64,000 nucleotides of DNA, taken from assembly GCA_965216915.1 (NCBI GenBank), contig CBDCGS010000011.1, positions 620,001 through 684,000 of the forward strand, written 5' to 3'. A program made the translations under genes and the position numbers. This DNA comes from CBDCGS01 sp965216915. GTDB taxonomy: Bacteria > Pseudomonadota > Alphaproteobacteria > UBA828. This document shows, in pieces, positions 16,288 to 24,258 of the stretch. Below the pieces are notes generated by a model that made no database searches, was not told the origin of the DNA, and worked only from the letters and a program-made list of their open reading frames with translations. Each line of letters opens with the position of its first letter. The stretch's first letter is position 1.

Positions 16288-17159
16288 GCGCGACGATCCG
16301 GGAGGCCAAACAGGCCCTGCGGTCGCAGCATGAGAACCACGAGCAGCACGCAGAAGGGCACGAGGTCGCCAAGCTTCGAGCTCACATAGAAAACCGTCAG
16401 ATTGTAGAGGATCCCGAGCAAAAGCCCCGCGACGACGGACCCGGCGATGCTCCCCATGCCGCCGAAGATGATGATGACAAGCGCCATCAAAAGCGGCTGG
16501 AAGCCCATGTCGGGGCGCACGTTGAAGAGCGCGCCCAGCATCGAGCCGGCCGCGCCGCCGAGCGCCCCGCCGAGGAAAAACACCATCGCAGCGACGCGCC
16601 GCTTGCGAATCCCCATGAGCGCAGCGGTCTCCTCTCCCTGGGCGGTGGCGCGCATCGTCCGCCCGAGATGGGTACGGTAGACCACGAAGTAGAGCAGCGC
16701 GAAGAGCGCGAGCGTGATGCCAATCGTGACGAGGCGGGCGCCATCAATACGGAGCTCGCCGCTGGTGATGGCCCACTCCTCTCCGGGCATCGCGATGGGC
16801 CGAGCCTCGAAATCGCCCCAGATCCGGAGCGCAACCGTGCCCAACACCATGTAGATACCGAGCGAGGCAAGGAGCTGATCGGTGAGCGGGCGGGTCTGCA
16901 GGAACCGGAAGATTGCGCTTTCGAGCACAATCCCGAGCAGCCCCATCGCGATCATCGCGGCGAAGAAGCCGACGAAGAAGTGGGTGCCGAGCTGCGTCGA
17001 GACGACATAGGCGACGAAGCCACCCAGCATGATGAGTTGGCCGTGGGCGAGGTTGATCACCCGATAGACGCCGAAGATGAGCGCGAGCCCCGCGGCCGCG
17101 ACGGCGAGGTTCATGCCATAGGAGGCGCCGTAGATGAGCTGCTGCGCAAATGCCGTCAC
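16284..17159 (-). CDS. Branched-chain-type ABC transporter permease, LivH-like
   Basis: A 291-residue inner-membrane permease starting with GTG at 17159. The family signature GVYRVINLAHGQLIMLGG occurs at about residues 30-47, and the ATPase-contact loop HLGRTMRATAQGEETAALMGI near 165-185. It is the first permease of the run and follows the binding-protein gene after a 119-base gap containing a strong hairpin (17207-17241), which may lower permease expression relative to the binding protein. Confidence 0.93.
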   Translation of the reverse strand: MTAFAQQLIYGASYGMNLAVAAAGLALIFGVYRVINLAHGQLIMLGGFVAYVVSTQLGTHFFVGFFAAMIAMGLLGIVLESAIFRFLQTRPLTDQLLASLGIYMVLGTVALRIWGDFEARPIAMPGEEWAITSGELRIDGARLVTIGITLALFALLYFVVYRTHLGRTMRATAQGEETAALMGIRKRRVAAMVFFLGGALGGAAGSMLGALFNVRPDMGFQPLLMALVIIIFGGMGSIAGSVVAGLLLGILYNLTVFYVSSKLGDLVPFCVLLVVLMLRPQGLFGLPDRRA

Positions 17160-17206
17160 ACCGCCGGCCTCCTGCGGACGCGCTGACGCACTCCCTCCAA
17201 CACAAA

Positions 17207-17241
17207 GCGGCGGCGCCTACCCGTTGGGAGCGCGCCGCCGC
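17207..17241 (-). terminator. Intercistronic hairpin (attenuator-like) between SBP and permease genes
   Basis: A perfect 10-bp inverted repeat, GCGGCGGCGC and GCGCCGCCGC, with a 15-base loop lies 37 bases after the binding-protein stop. On the minus strand it is followed by TTTGTGTT. Such hairpins between a periplasmic binding protein and its permeases often give partial termination or protect the upstream mRNA. Whether termination is partial or complete cannot be told by eye. Confidence 0.6.
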
Positions 17242-17278
17242 GGTTGCCGTTTGGCATGGAGTGGTGATCGTGGTCCGG

Positions 17279-18661
17279 CTAGTTCTTTGGAAGCTTGTCG
17301 CCGTACACGTAGGGACCGTAGAACAGCTCGTCGCGGTAGCTGATCCCCGTATAGAACACCTTGTCGTCCTTGACGCCGATGATGTACTCGGTCGCGAAGA
17401 GCTGGCCCGTCTTCTCGCCGGTGTCAGGACGCGTGAAGAACTGGTTCTCCGGGCCGCGCAGCCCGTTGATCTTCAGGTTCCGCCAGGCATCGACGATCTT
17501 GTCGTTGTCGGTGATGTCACCGGAGGCCTGGACGCCATAGAGGAACCAGATCGCCGCGTCGTAGGCACCCCGGTCAAACGGACTCGAACTGCCGACCTCG
17601 GTGTCGCCGTACTTAGCGTTGTAGATCCCGACATATTTTTCGACGCGCGCGAGCGTCGCGGCATCCTGCGCGGGGTTGTGCTCCTGCCAGCCCCAGACAT
17701 AGCCGGAGGACATGTTGATGCCCTCGTTCTTGGCGAGATCGACCAGGAACTGCAGCATCAAGACGTCGTTGCCGAGGAGGATGACGTCACCCGACTCGAA
17801 GTCGAGACCCTGCTTCTTCATCTCCTTCATGATGGCCAGCATGTCCGGCACGACGTAGGCATCCATCAGGACGATGTCGGGCTTTTGCTCCGCGAGCTTT
17901 GCCACGTGCGGCGCAAAGTCCGTGGTGCCGAACGGATAGAGCACCGCCCAATCATGCTGGTACTCGTACTTGTTGCCGCCCTTCTCCATGCCTTCTTGCC
18001 AGCCGATGGAACCGTGCACGGTGTAGAGCTCGTTGCGCCCGATGAAACCGACCTTCTTGCGGCCTTCAAAGATCGACGGGTCGATCCCATGGGCCTCGAG
18101 CTTTTCGGGCGGTTCGTTGATGAACGCGGCCATCGCGTGCTTCTCGATCACGCCGGTATCCGTGATGTCGTGGCCATAGCGGCGGCCGACCGTCATCGCG
18201 GGGCTCGAGCAAATCGCGCAGATGCTGATGATCTTTTGCGGATCAAGGATCGACGCCGCCGAGAGCAGCGCGGAGTTCATGCGCGGCCCCCAAATCGCGC
18301 GGGCCTCGTCCTGCTCCACCAGACGGGTCACCGCGTCGATCGATTTCCGGTCCTCGGAGACGTCGTCATAGGCTTGCCACTCGATCGGGATGACCTTGTC
18401 GCCGATCTTGAGCCCGCCACCCTCGCAGGGCTGCGGCGGAATCGCCTCGACAATGCAGTCGCCCTTCATGAATTGCTCGACGGCGAGCCGCACGGCGGCT
18501 TCCTCGAACAGCCCAAGGAACGAAGCCGGGCCCGACAGGGTAAAGACGCCGCCGAACTTGAACGTGTCCTCGGCCTTGGCCGATGGGATGCCAACCGCTA
18601 GACCCGCGACGAGCGCCGTCCCGAGCAACGCGGTTCCCACTTTGCCCAACGATAATGTCAT
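17279..18661 (-). CDS. Periplasmic binding protein, branched-chain amino acid type (Peripla_BP_6)
   Basis: A 460-residue exported binding protein, longer than the roughly 370-residue LivJ/LivK. The signal peptide (residues 1-30) ends at AKA. The mature N-terminus has the family sequence FKFGGVFTLSGPASFLG, where the ligand carboxylate or amide is normally bound. It opens the Liv-type operon. An 11-bp palindrome, TTGTCTTACAA, lies 139 bases upstream (18800-18810) and matches sites near the GntR gene, suggesting induction by the substrate of the catabolic region. The cargo may be the compound broken down by the 19837-36376 genes; this is inference. Confidence 0.92.
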   Translation of the reverse strand: MTLSLGKVGTALLGTALVAGLAVGIPSAKAEDTFKFGGVFTLSGPASFLGLFEEAAVRLAVEQFMKGDCIVEAIPPQPCEGGGLKIGDKVIPIEWQAYDDVSEDRKSIDAVTRLVEQDEARAIWGPRMNSALLSAASILDPQKIISICAICSSPAMTVGRRYGHDITDTGVIEKHAMAAFINEPPEKLEAHGIDPSIFEGRKKVGFIGRNELYTVHGSIGWQEGMEKGGNKYEYQHDWAVLYPFGTTDFAPHVAKLAEQKPDIVLMDAYVVPDMLAIMKEMKKQGLDFESGDVILLGNDVLMLQFLVDLAKNEGINMSSGYVWGWQEHNPAQDAATLARVEKYVGIYNAKYGDTEVGSSSPFDRGAYDAAIWFLYGVQASGDITDNDKIVDAWRNLKINGLRGPENQFFTRPDTGEKTGQLFATEYIIGVKDDKVFYTGISYRDELFYGPYVYGDKLPKN

Positions 18662-18799
18662 TCCTACCTCCCGTTGGTTGACGCGGCCTCATAGGCCGGC
18701 CGTCTCTCCGATTCCGATCGTCGCAAACGGTGAACCAGATCTTGCCCCGCCTTGGCTCGATCCGATCGGCCGCTGCGAACTGATCTTTTGCGCGTCAGT

Positions 18800-18810
18800 T
18801 TGTCTTACAA
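18800..18810. promoter_or_regulatory. Putative GntR/FCD operator 1 (TTGTCTTACAA)
   Basis: TTGTCTTACAA fits TTGTnnnACAA, close to the half-site pattern bound by FadR-subfamily GntR repressors. It is followed by AATCGTCAGTCA, nearly identical to the sequence after the site at 32039 beside the GntR gene (AATCGTCAATCA). It lies in the 217-base gap upstream of the Liv-type binding-protein gene. A possible -35 TTGACT overlaps it on the minus strand; no clear -10 was found. Confidence 0.6.
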
Positions 18811-18878
18811 AATCGTCAGTCAACGATGATGAACTCGCGAGACCGAGTCAAGCCACCTTGCAGATTCAACGCGCGGGT

Positions 18879-19673
18879 TCATACGGTCTCGGCGAGTGCG
18901 ACGTCCAAGTTCGCGAGCCATGTGTGGTTTGTGAGATCGAGCTGGATCGGCGTGACCGAGACCGCTTTCTCGTGGATCGCGTGCAGATCCGTCTCCGGGT
19001 GCTTCTCGCCTTCCTTGTAGCTGATCTTGACCCAGAAGTAGGGCACCCGACGCGCATCGATGCGCGCATCGATGGTGAAGGATCCGGGCGGGCGCTGCCC
19101 TTGGCTCGTGACCCTGATGCCGGTGACCGCGTCGGGCGGCACATCGGGAAGGTTGATGTTGACGAGCGTGTTGGCAGGCCAGTCAGCCGTCGCCATGAGC
19201 CTTCTGATGAGACCCGGTGCGTAGGCTTCTGCGGTCGCCCACGGTGCCTCGCCTCCCAGCGTGAACACCTGGCTCAACGCGATCGCGCGGATCCCGAGCA
19301 TGGTGCCCTCCATCGCCGCGGCGATCGTGCCCGAATAGGTCACGTCTTCGGCGAGGTTGGCGCCGCGGTTGATGCCCGAAAGCAGCACTGTCGGCGGACC
19401 ATCCTCCATGATCTCGTGGATCGCCATGAGCACGCAGTCGGTCGGTGTGCCGGTGACCGCATATCGCCTGTCATCGAGCTTGTGCAGGCGAATGGGGATG
19501 TGCATGGAGATCGAGTGGCCCGCGCCGCTCTTCTCGTGATCCGGTGCCACCACCCAGACATCGTCGGAGATCTCGTGCGCGATTCGCTCGAGTATCTTGA
19601 GGCCAGGCGCGTGGATGCCATCGTCGTTGGTGATCAGAATACGGTGATGAGAGAGATCCGTCTGGACGGCCAT
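18879..19673 (-). CDS. surE: SurE-type 5'/3'-nucleotidase (acid phosphatase)
   Basis: A 264-residue SurE family metal-dependent phosphohydrolase. The metal-binding N-terminal motif ILITNDDGIHAPG, the phosphate-site segment SGAGHSIS, and SGINRGANLAEDVTYSGT with its conserved Asn and Asp are all present, so the enzyme should be active. SurE proteins dephosphorylate nucleotides and other phosphomonoesters. It is not beside pcm, nlpD or rpoS as in enteric bacteria. Instead it is divergent from a gene for a phosphohistidine swivel domain, with a TTGTTCGACAA site between them. A role on a phosphorylated metabolite of the catabolic region is possible but unproven. Confidence 0.92.
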   Translation of the reverse strand: MAVQTDLSHHRILITNDDGIHAPGLKILERIAHEISDDVWVVAPDHEKSGAGHSISMHIPIRLHKLDDRRYAVTGTPTDCVLMAIHEIMEDGPPTVLLSGINRGANLAEDVTYSGTIAAAMEGTMLGIRAIALSQVFTLGGEAPWATAEAYAPGLIRRLMATADWPANTLVNINLPDVPPDAVTGIRVTSQGQRPPGSFTIDARIDARRVPYFWVKISYKEGEKHPETDLHAIHEKAVSVTPIQLDLTNHTWLANLDVALAETV

Positions 19674-19739
19674 GCCGGGCTCCCTGGCGGGCTGTTGGGG
19701 CTCACGGGAGTGTGGTCGGGCGGCGTTGTCATCGCAAGA

Positions 19740-19750
19740 TTGTTCGACAA
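19740..19750. promoter_or_regulatory. Putative GntR/FCD operator 2 (TTGTTCGACAA)
   Basis: TTGTTCGACAA matches TTGTnnnACAA and is followed by TTTTG; on the other strand that reads CAAAATTGTCGAACAA, similar to the context of the sites at 32039 and 33130. It lies in the 163-base divergent region between surE and the first gene of the long carboxylase/dikinase operon, 87 bases before that start codon. Confidence 0.58.
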
Positions 19751-19836
19751 TTTTGTTGTATGCGGGGATTGACAGCCGATGGACCGGCCCGCACCCTTGA
19801 GCCCGCGATGGGGCCTCTTATGCCCGGGAGGTGAGC

Positions 19837-20577
19837 ATGGCCAAGCTCTACGTGGACACCGACAAGTATGGCGATCAGGCCAACTCACCGGTCGTCGAGG
19901 CTTTTCACAGCGCCATCAAGGACCTCGTGCGCAGCCGGCTCGACGAGAGCGGCGTCGACTGGAACAGCTTCGTCTTCGACAAATCCTATGACCTGATCAC
20001 GGCGGCTGATTTCGCGGCGATTGAGCGCAAGCTACTCGACGCCGGCCACCGCTACGATTTTTCGGCCGTGATTTCCGTGAAGGAACGCCCCGACGCCTAC
20101 AAGCCGGCCGAGGGCATCTCGGGCGAGGATCCCGACTGGACGATGGAGCATCCCGATGCGCCGACCGGCGAGGCGGACGCAGGCGGACGCGCGCTCTGCG
20201 GCGTCGGCGACAACGTCATGCTTTCGGCGGAGAACACTGCGGGCATCGCGCGCTACGTCCGCTCCAGCGAGCAGGTGATGCGCTTTCTCACAGGGGGCGT
20301 GCCCGCCGAGACGGTCGCGATCATCGACGATTCCGGCGGCACCCTGACCGCACCGATCTTGGAGCAATTCACCGGCATCATCTGTATGGGCGGAACCGTA
20401 CGCTCGCACCTCGGCATCTTGTCGCGCGAGTACGGTATCCCCTGCTTCATGAACGCCAAGATCTCAGGGATCAAGGAAGGCGAGCGCGTCGAGATGGAAA
20501 CGACGGCGGCGGCCAAAACCGTCGAGGCCTACCAAAAGGGCGAGGAAATGACCGCCAACATCTGGAAACTCGGCTAG
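19837..20577 (+). CDS. Stand-alone PEP-utilising-enzyme mobile (phosphohistidine swivel) domain protein
   Basis: A 246-residue soluble protein. The C-terminal part (about 140-235) matches the swivelling phosphohistidine domain of PEP synthase and pyruvate phosphate dikinase. The active-site segment reads CMGGTVRSHLGI with His191 as the predicted phosphorylated residue, followed by the usual REYGIPCF. The N-terminal 140 residues, including YDLITAADFAAIE and a YDFSAVISVKERPDAY segment, are not recognised. No ATP-grasp or PEP-binding domain is present, so it must receive phosphate from a partner; the dikinase-like protein at 24259 is the obvious candidate. ATG 19837 is chosen over GTG 19831 because it has an exact GGAGGTGA ribosome site five bases away. 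It opens a ten-gene run. Confidence 0.85.
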   Translation: MAKLYVDTDKYGDQANSPVVEAFHSAIKDLVRSRLDESGVDWNSFVFDKSYDLITAADFAAIERKLLDAGHRYDFSAVISVKERPDAYKPAEGISGEDPDWTMEHPDAPTGEADAGGRALCGVGDNVMLSAENTAGIARYVRSSEQVMRFLTGGVPAETVAIIDDSGGTLTAPILEQFTGIICMGGTVRSHLGILSREYGIPCFMNAKISGIKEGERVEMETTAAAKTVEAYQKGEEMTANIWKLG

Positions 20578-20588
20578 GAGGCCCCGCC

Positions 20589-22142
20589 ATGGTCAGCGCG
20601 CCGCGACTCTCCTACGCCCAGCTGCTCGAAACCAACAATCTCCTGCAAACCTTCACCGACGAAACCTATTGGCTTTGCGTCACTCGGACGGTTCAGGAAT
20701 CGAAGCTGTTTCCCGTGCCGCCCTACATGATGCTCTCCTACCTCAACGCCTTCTACCGGTACCCATCGCTCTTGCGGAAGATCGAGAGCGTGATGCCGGC
20801 CGAGGAGATCGGTGATCGCGCGCGGGCTTCGCGCCCGCCGGGCAAGAGCGCGATGGGCTGGGCGCTCCCCGGCTTCTACCTGCTCGGCCGCGAGTGGCTG
20901 ATCAACATGGGTCTGCTGCGCCCGCAGGACGCGATCGAGGACGTCGTCTATCTGATGGATTTTTGGAAGCGCCTTCAGCTTTCCTGGCACCGCAATGACG
21001 GGCACATCACGAACAAGGAATATGGCCACCGCTGCCAGATCCTGCCCGAACGGCGCCTGCAGGTGTTCGAGTCCGATGCCTATCGGTGCGAGACGGGCGA
21101 CCCGTTGCACACGGCTGCGACGCAATTCATGGCCTCGGCCTCGCAATATGGCTTCCTGGTCAGCTGCGAGAGCCGGATCAGCCTGCTCAACACGGGCCCC
21201 TACAGGGTTGCCGACGACACCGAGATGATCGTCCGCGACTTCATGGATCTCGCTGAGGGCGATCTGCCCTGGCTCGACGGCATCGCCGGCGACATGCCCT
21301 ACAGCAACCTCACCGTGCCGATGCTCGTGAAGGATTGCCATTTCTACTTGGTCGACGACTGGGGAAGCTTCGAATCAGAGCCGGAGTTCCGGGTCGAGCA
21401 CATTGCCGGCGTCGGCCTCTACACCTCCGATCCCCTCACCGAGGGGCACGTGCCGGTGGGCATGGAAAGCCGCGAGACCCTCACGAAGACGTTCCAGGAG
21501 CTCGATCAGCTGTGTAAGGACGCGACCACTGCGCTCTGGAAGCGCATCGCGGGGTGGAGCCGAGACCAGATGCTGGATGCCGGCGCGCTCACCTACTTCG
21601 CGATCTGCAAGGACCTCGCCCACGTCGCCGGCGTCTACAGCCACGAGGATTGGATGCACATCGACGAGCGTGCCGAGCGCTTTCGCCCGCTGCTCAACGA
21701 TGAGTTCAGCCGCGACTGCCTGGGCGAGCTGGTCGGGCTGCTCACCCTGCCGAGCCAACGCCTGAGCGCCTACAGCATGATGCAGCACAACAACGGCCCG
21801 ACCCGGATGTACACGCCGCTGCCCTACTCGGTGCTCGACGGCGACGACTACACGCCGACCAGCGGACCCATCTATCCCGGCGTCACGACGCTGCCGCCGA
21901 AGAAAGATCGCTACCGCACGAGCCAAGGCGTGCTCACGCTCGATGACTACAACCGGCGCGTCCGGGCGTTCACGCCGGCGTCCCATCGGTATCGCTATCT
22001 CGATGAGACCTGGCTCAAATACAACCACGACACGCCGCTCGCCGACGAGATGTACCGGCACGAGCAGGCGCAAGCGCGCAAGATCGAGGGACGGGGCGCC
22101 GCGCTCGGTCCGGCGGATCTGGCGTCGCTCGGCGACGGCTAG
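20589..22142 (+). CDS. Unknown 517-residue protein linked to the swivel-domain protein
   Basis: I do not recognise this family. The 517-residue protein is soluble, without signal peptide, and rich in Tyr, Trp, Asp and His. Notable segments are the aromatic ESKLFPVPPYMMLSYLNAFYRY near residue 38, DFWKRLQLSWHRNDGHITNKEYGH near 122-145, ATQFMASASQYG, and a proline/tyrosine-rich C-terminal third. It starts 11 bases after the swivel-domain gene with a strong AGGAGG site, so the two are very likely translated together. By analogy with split dikinases such as phenylphosphate synthase, it could be the substrate-binding module that receives phosphate from the swivel domain. That role is inference; no catalytic motif can be named. 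Confidence 0.8.
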   Translation: MVSAPRLSYAQLLETNNLLQTFTDETYWLCVTRTVQESKLFPVPPYMMLSYLNAFYRYPSLLRKIESVMPAEEIGDRARASRPPGKSAMGWALPGFYLLGREWLINMGLLRPQDAIEDVVYLMDFWKRLQLSWHRNDGHITNKEYGHRCQILPERRLQVFESDAYRCETGDPLHTAATQFMASASQYGFLVSCESRISLLNTGPYRVADDTEMIVRDFMDLAEGDLPWLDGIAGDMPYSNLTVPMLVKDCHFYLVDDWGSFESEPEFRVEHIAGVGLYTSDPLTEGHVPVGMESRETLTKTFQELDQLCKDATTALWKRIAGWSRDQMLDAGALTYFAICKDLAHVAGVYSHEDWMHIDERAERFRPLLNDEFSRDCLGELVGLLTLPSQRLSAYSMMQHNNGPTRMYTPLPYSVLDGDDYTPTSGPIYPGVTTLPPKKDRYRTSQGVLTLDDYNRRVRAFTPASHRYRYLDETWLKYNHDTPLADEMYRHEQAQARKIEGRGAALGPADLASLGDG

Positions 22143-22170
22143 GCCTCGGCCGGGCTGCGGGTCGCGACCC

Positions 22171-23646
22171 ATGCAAATCGGCGAGCTGATCCGCCGCGCG
22201 GGTCTGATCTATGGCGATGCGCCCGCCCTCAGCGAGGGCGACCGCATACTGAGCTTCCGCGATTTCGATGCGGCAACCGATCGCCTCGGTAACGCGCTCC
22301 TGGCCGAAGGGTTGGAGCCCGGCGATCGCGTTGGCGTGCTTCTCCCCAACGGCATCGATTGCCTGATCGCCTACTACGCGCTCGCCAAATGCGGTCTGGT
22401 GCGCGTCGCGCTGAACGTTCGTGAGACGCCGGGCGATCATGCCTACAAATTGTCCGATAGCGGCGCGCGCGGGCTGATCCACAACGGCGGCACGGGCTCC
22501 GACCTCCCGTTCCGCTACGACCTCGATGCCCTCCACCGGCTGATCGAGACCGGCGCCGAGGCGCCGTGCCGCGTGGATCGCGACCTCGACGCGCCCTTGC
22601 GGCTCGGCTTCACGGGCGGCACGACGGGAGAGCCCAAGGCCGTCACCCTGACGACCCGCGGCGAGACCGCGGAGCTTTCAGCGTTCCTGATCGACTTGGT
22701 GCCCGATCTCGCGCGCGGCGACACGTTTCTACATGCCGCGCCCATCGCCCATGCGAGCGGCGCGTTCTTTCTGCCATCGCTCGTGCGGGGTGTTCATTCG
22801 GTGATCATGCCGAAGTTCGCTCCCGACGCGTTCCTCACCCTTGCCGAGCGGTCCGCCGCGAGCCACACCTTCCTCGTGCCCACCATGCTCGCGATGATCT
22901 TGGAGGAGCCGGCAGTGGCGAGCGCGCGCCTCGCCTTCAAGCGCATTTGCTATGGCGCGTCACCCATCGCGCCGAGCCTGCTCGAGCGGGCGATCGCGCG
23001 CTTTGGCTCGGTGTTTGCGCAAACCTACGGGCAGGCGGAGTCGCCGATGGTCATCACCTTTCTCGGGCCGGACGATCACGACCGGATCGGCTCGTGCGGG
23101 CGCCCCTATACGACCGTCGACGTGGCGATCTTCGACGACGACGACCAGCCGCTGCCGCCCGGCGAGCGCGGTGAGATCGTCTGCCGCGGTACCCAGCTCA
23201 TGGCCTATTACTGGAACCGCCCGGACGCCACCGCGGAGGTCTTCCGCAACGGCTGGCTGCACACCGGCGACATCGGCCGCATGGACGAAGACGGGTTCTA
23301 CTACATTCTCGATCGCAAGAACGACATGCTGATCAGTGGCGGCTACAACGTCTATCCGCGCGAGATTGAGGACGTGCTTCTCGCCTACGAGGGTGTGGTC
23401 GAGGCCGCCGTCGTCGGCATTCCGGACGAGAAATGGGGCGATCGCGTGCAGGCCGTGGTCGCCGGCCGCGCCGGCTTGGACGCGGACCGGCTGCTCACGT
23501 CGTGCCGCGAAAAGCTCGCGCGCTACAAATGCCCGAAGGCAATCGACGTTTGGGACGAGCTGCCGAAAAGCGCTGCCGGCAAGATCCTGCGCCGCGCCGT
23601 GCGCGACCGCCTTCTCGCGGCGCGTTCGGCGGATGCGGCCGAGTAG
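22171..23646 (+). CDS. AMP-forming acyl-CoA synthetase/ligase
   Basis: A 491-residue ANL-superfamily enzyme that adenylates a carboxylic acid and transfers it to CoA. The P-loop is TGGTTGEPK near residue 150. Later motifs are TYGQAESPMV (A5), HTGDIGRMDEDG (A7), DRKNDMLISGGYNVYPREIE (A8) and a C-terminal lysine in SAAGKILRR (A10), so all catalytic elements are present. It is rather short at both ends compared with acetyl-CoA synthetase and resembles medium/long-chain or aromatic acid ligases. ATG 22171 begins the conserved region; the frame is open upstream within the previous gene's end. In context it probably activates the carboxylated product or an acid intermediate to its CoA ester. Confidence 0.93.
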   Translation: MQIGELIRRAGLIYGDAPALSEGDRILSFRDFDAATDRLGNALLAEGLEPGDRVGVLLPNGIDCLIAYYALAKCGLVRVALNVRETPGDHAYKLSDSGARGLIHNGGTGSDLPFRYDLDALHRLIETGAEAPCRVDRDLDAPLRLGFTGGTTGEPKAVTLTTRGETAELSAFLIDLVPDLARGDTFLHAAPIAHASGAFFLPSLVRGVHSVIMPKFAPDAFLTLAERSAASHTFLVPTMLAMILEEPAVASARLAFKRICYGASPIAPSLLERAIARFGSVFAQTYGQAESPMVITFLGPDDHDRIGSCGRPYTTVDVAIFDDDDQPLPPGERGEIVCRGTQLMAYYWNRPDATAEVFRNGWLHTGDIGRMDEDGFYYILDRKNDMLISGGYNVYPREIEDVLLAYEGVVEAAVVGIPDEKWGDRVQAVVAGRAGLDADRLLTSCREKLARYKCPKAIDVWDELPKSAAGKILRRAVRDRLLAARSADAAE

Positions 23647-23651
23647 ACGAG

Positions 23652-24254
23652 ATGAGCGATTCGCATCTTGTGCTCCACGGCCTCGCGATCAAGAAGCACG
23701 CCGATGCGGCCAGCGTTGCCGACATCATGGGGCTCGACGCGACCAAGGTTCAAGCGGTGCTCGACGACGCCGTCGCGCAAGGCCGCGCGCTTGCCGCGAA
23801 GGACGGCTACATGCTGTCGCCGGCGGCGCGCATGGCCCTCGACGGCGGCTACTCCAAGGTCTACGCGGCGCAGCGGGCCGACGAAGGCTTCGTCGCGGCC
23901 TACGAGCGCTTCGAGGTGATCAATCGAGACCTGAAGCAGCTGATGACGGCGTGGCAGACCGTCGAGATCGGCGGTGAGAGCGTCGCCAATGATCACGCCG
24001 ACGCGGATTACGACGACCGCGTGATCGCGCGCCTCGGCGATTTCCACGAGCGCGCGCTCGGCGTGTTGCAGCAGCTCAGCGCCGGCCTGCCGCGCCTCGC
24101 GATCTTCACGGCAAAGCTCGAAGCGGCTCTCGAAAAGGCCGAGGACGGCGCGATCGAGTGGGTGAGCGGCGCGAAGATCGAGTCCTATCACACGGTGTGG
24201 TTCGAGTTTCACGAAGATCTTCTCCGGATCCTCGGCCGCACCCGCGAGGAATAG
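23652..24254 (+). CDS. Unknown 200-residue helical protein, possible winged-helix N-terminus
   Basis: I do not recognise this family. Residues 1-60 (LAIKKHADAASVADIMGLDATKVQAVLDDAVAQ...GYMLSPAARMAL in separate short pieces) look like a winged-helix domain, with helix-turn-helix spacing and a wing. The rest is helical and acidic, ending in SYHTVWFEFHEDLLRILGRT. The same fold could be a protein-protein docking module rather than DNA binding. It starts five bases after the ligase stop and ends four bases before the dikinase-like gene, so it is tightly embedded in the operon and probably belongs to the same pathway, perhaps as a small subunit or adaptor of the dikinase. Confidence 0.78.
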   Translation: MSDSHLVLHGLAIKKHADAASVADIMGLDATKVQAVLDDAVAQGRALAAKDGYMLSPAARMALDGGYSKVYAAQRADEGFVAAYERFEVINRDLKQLMTAWQTVEIGGESVANDHADADYDDRVIARLGDFHERALGVLQQLSAGLPRLAIFTAKLEAALEKAEDGAIEWVSGAKIESYHTVWFEFHEDLLRILGRTREE

Positions 24255-24258
24255 ACCG

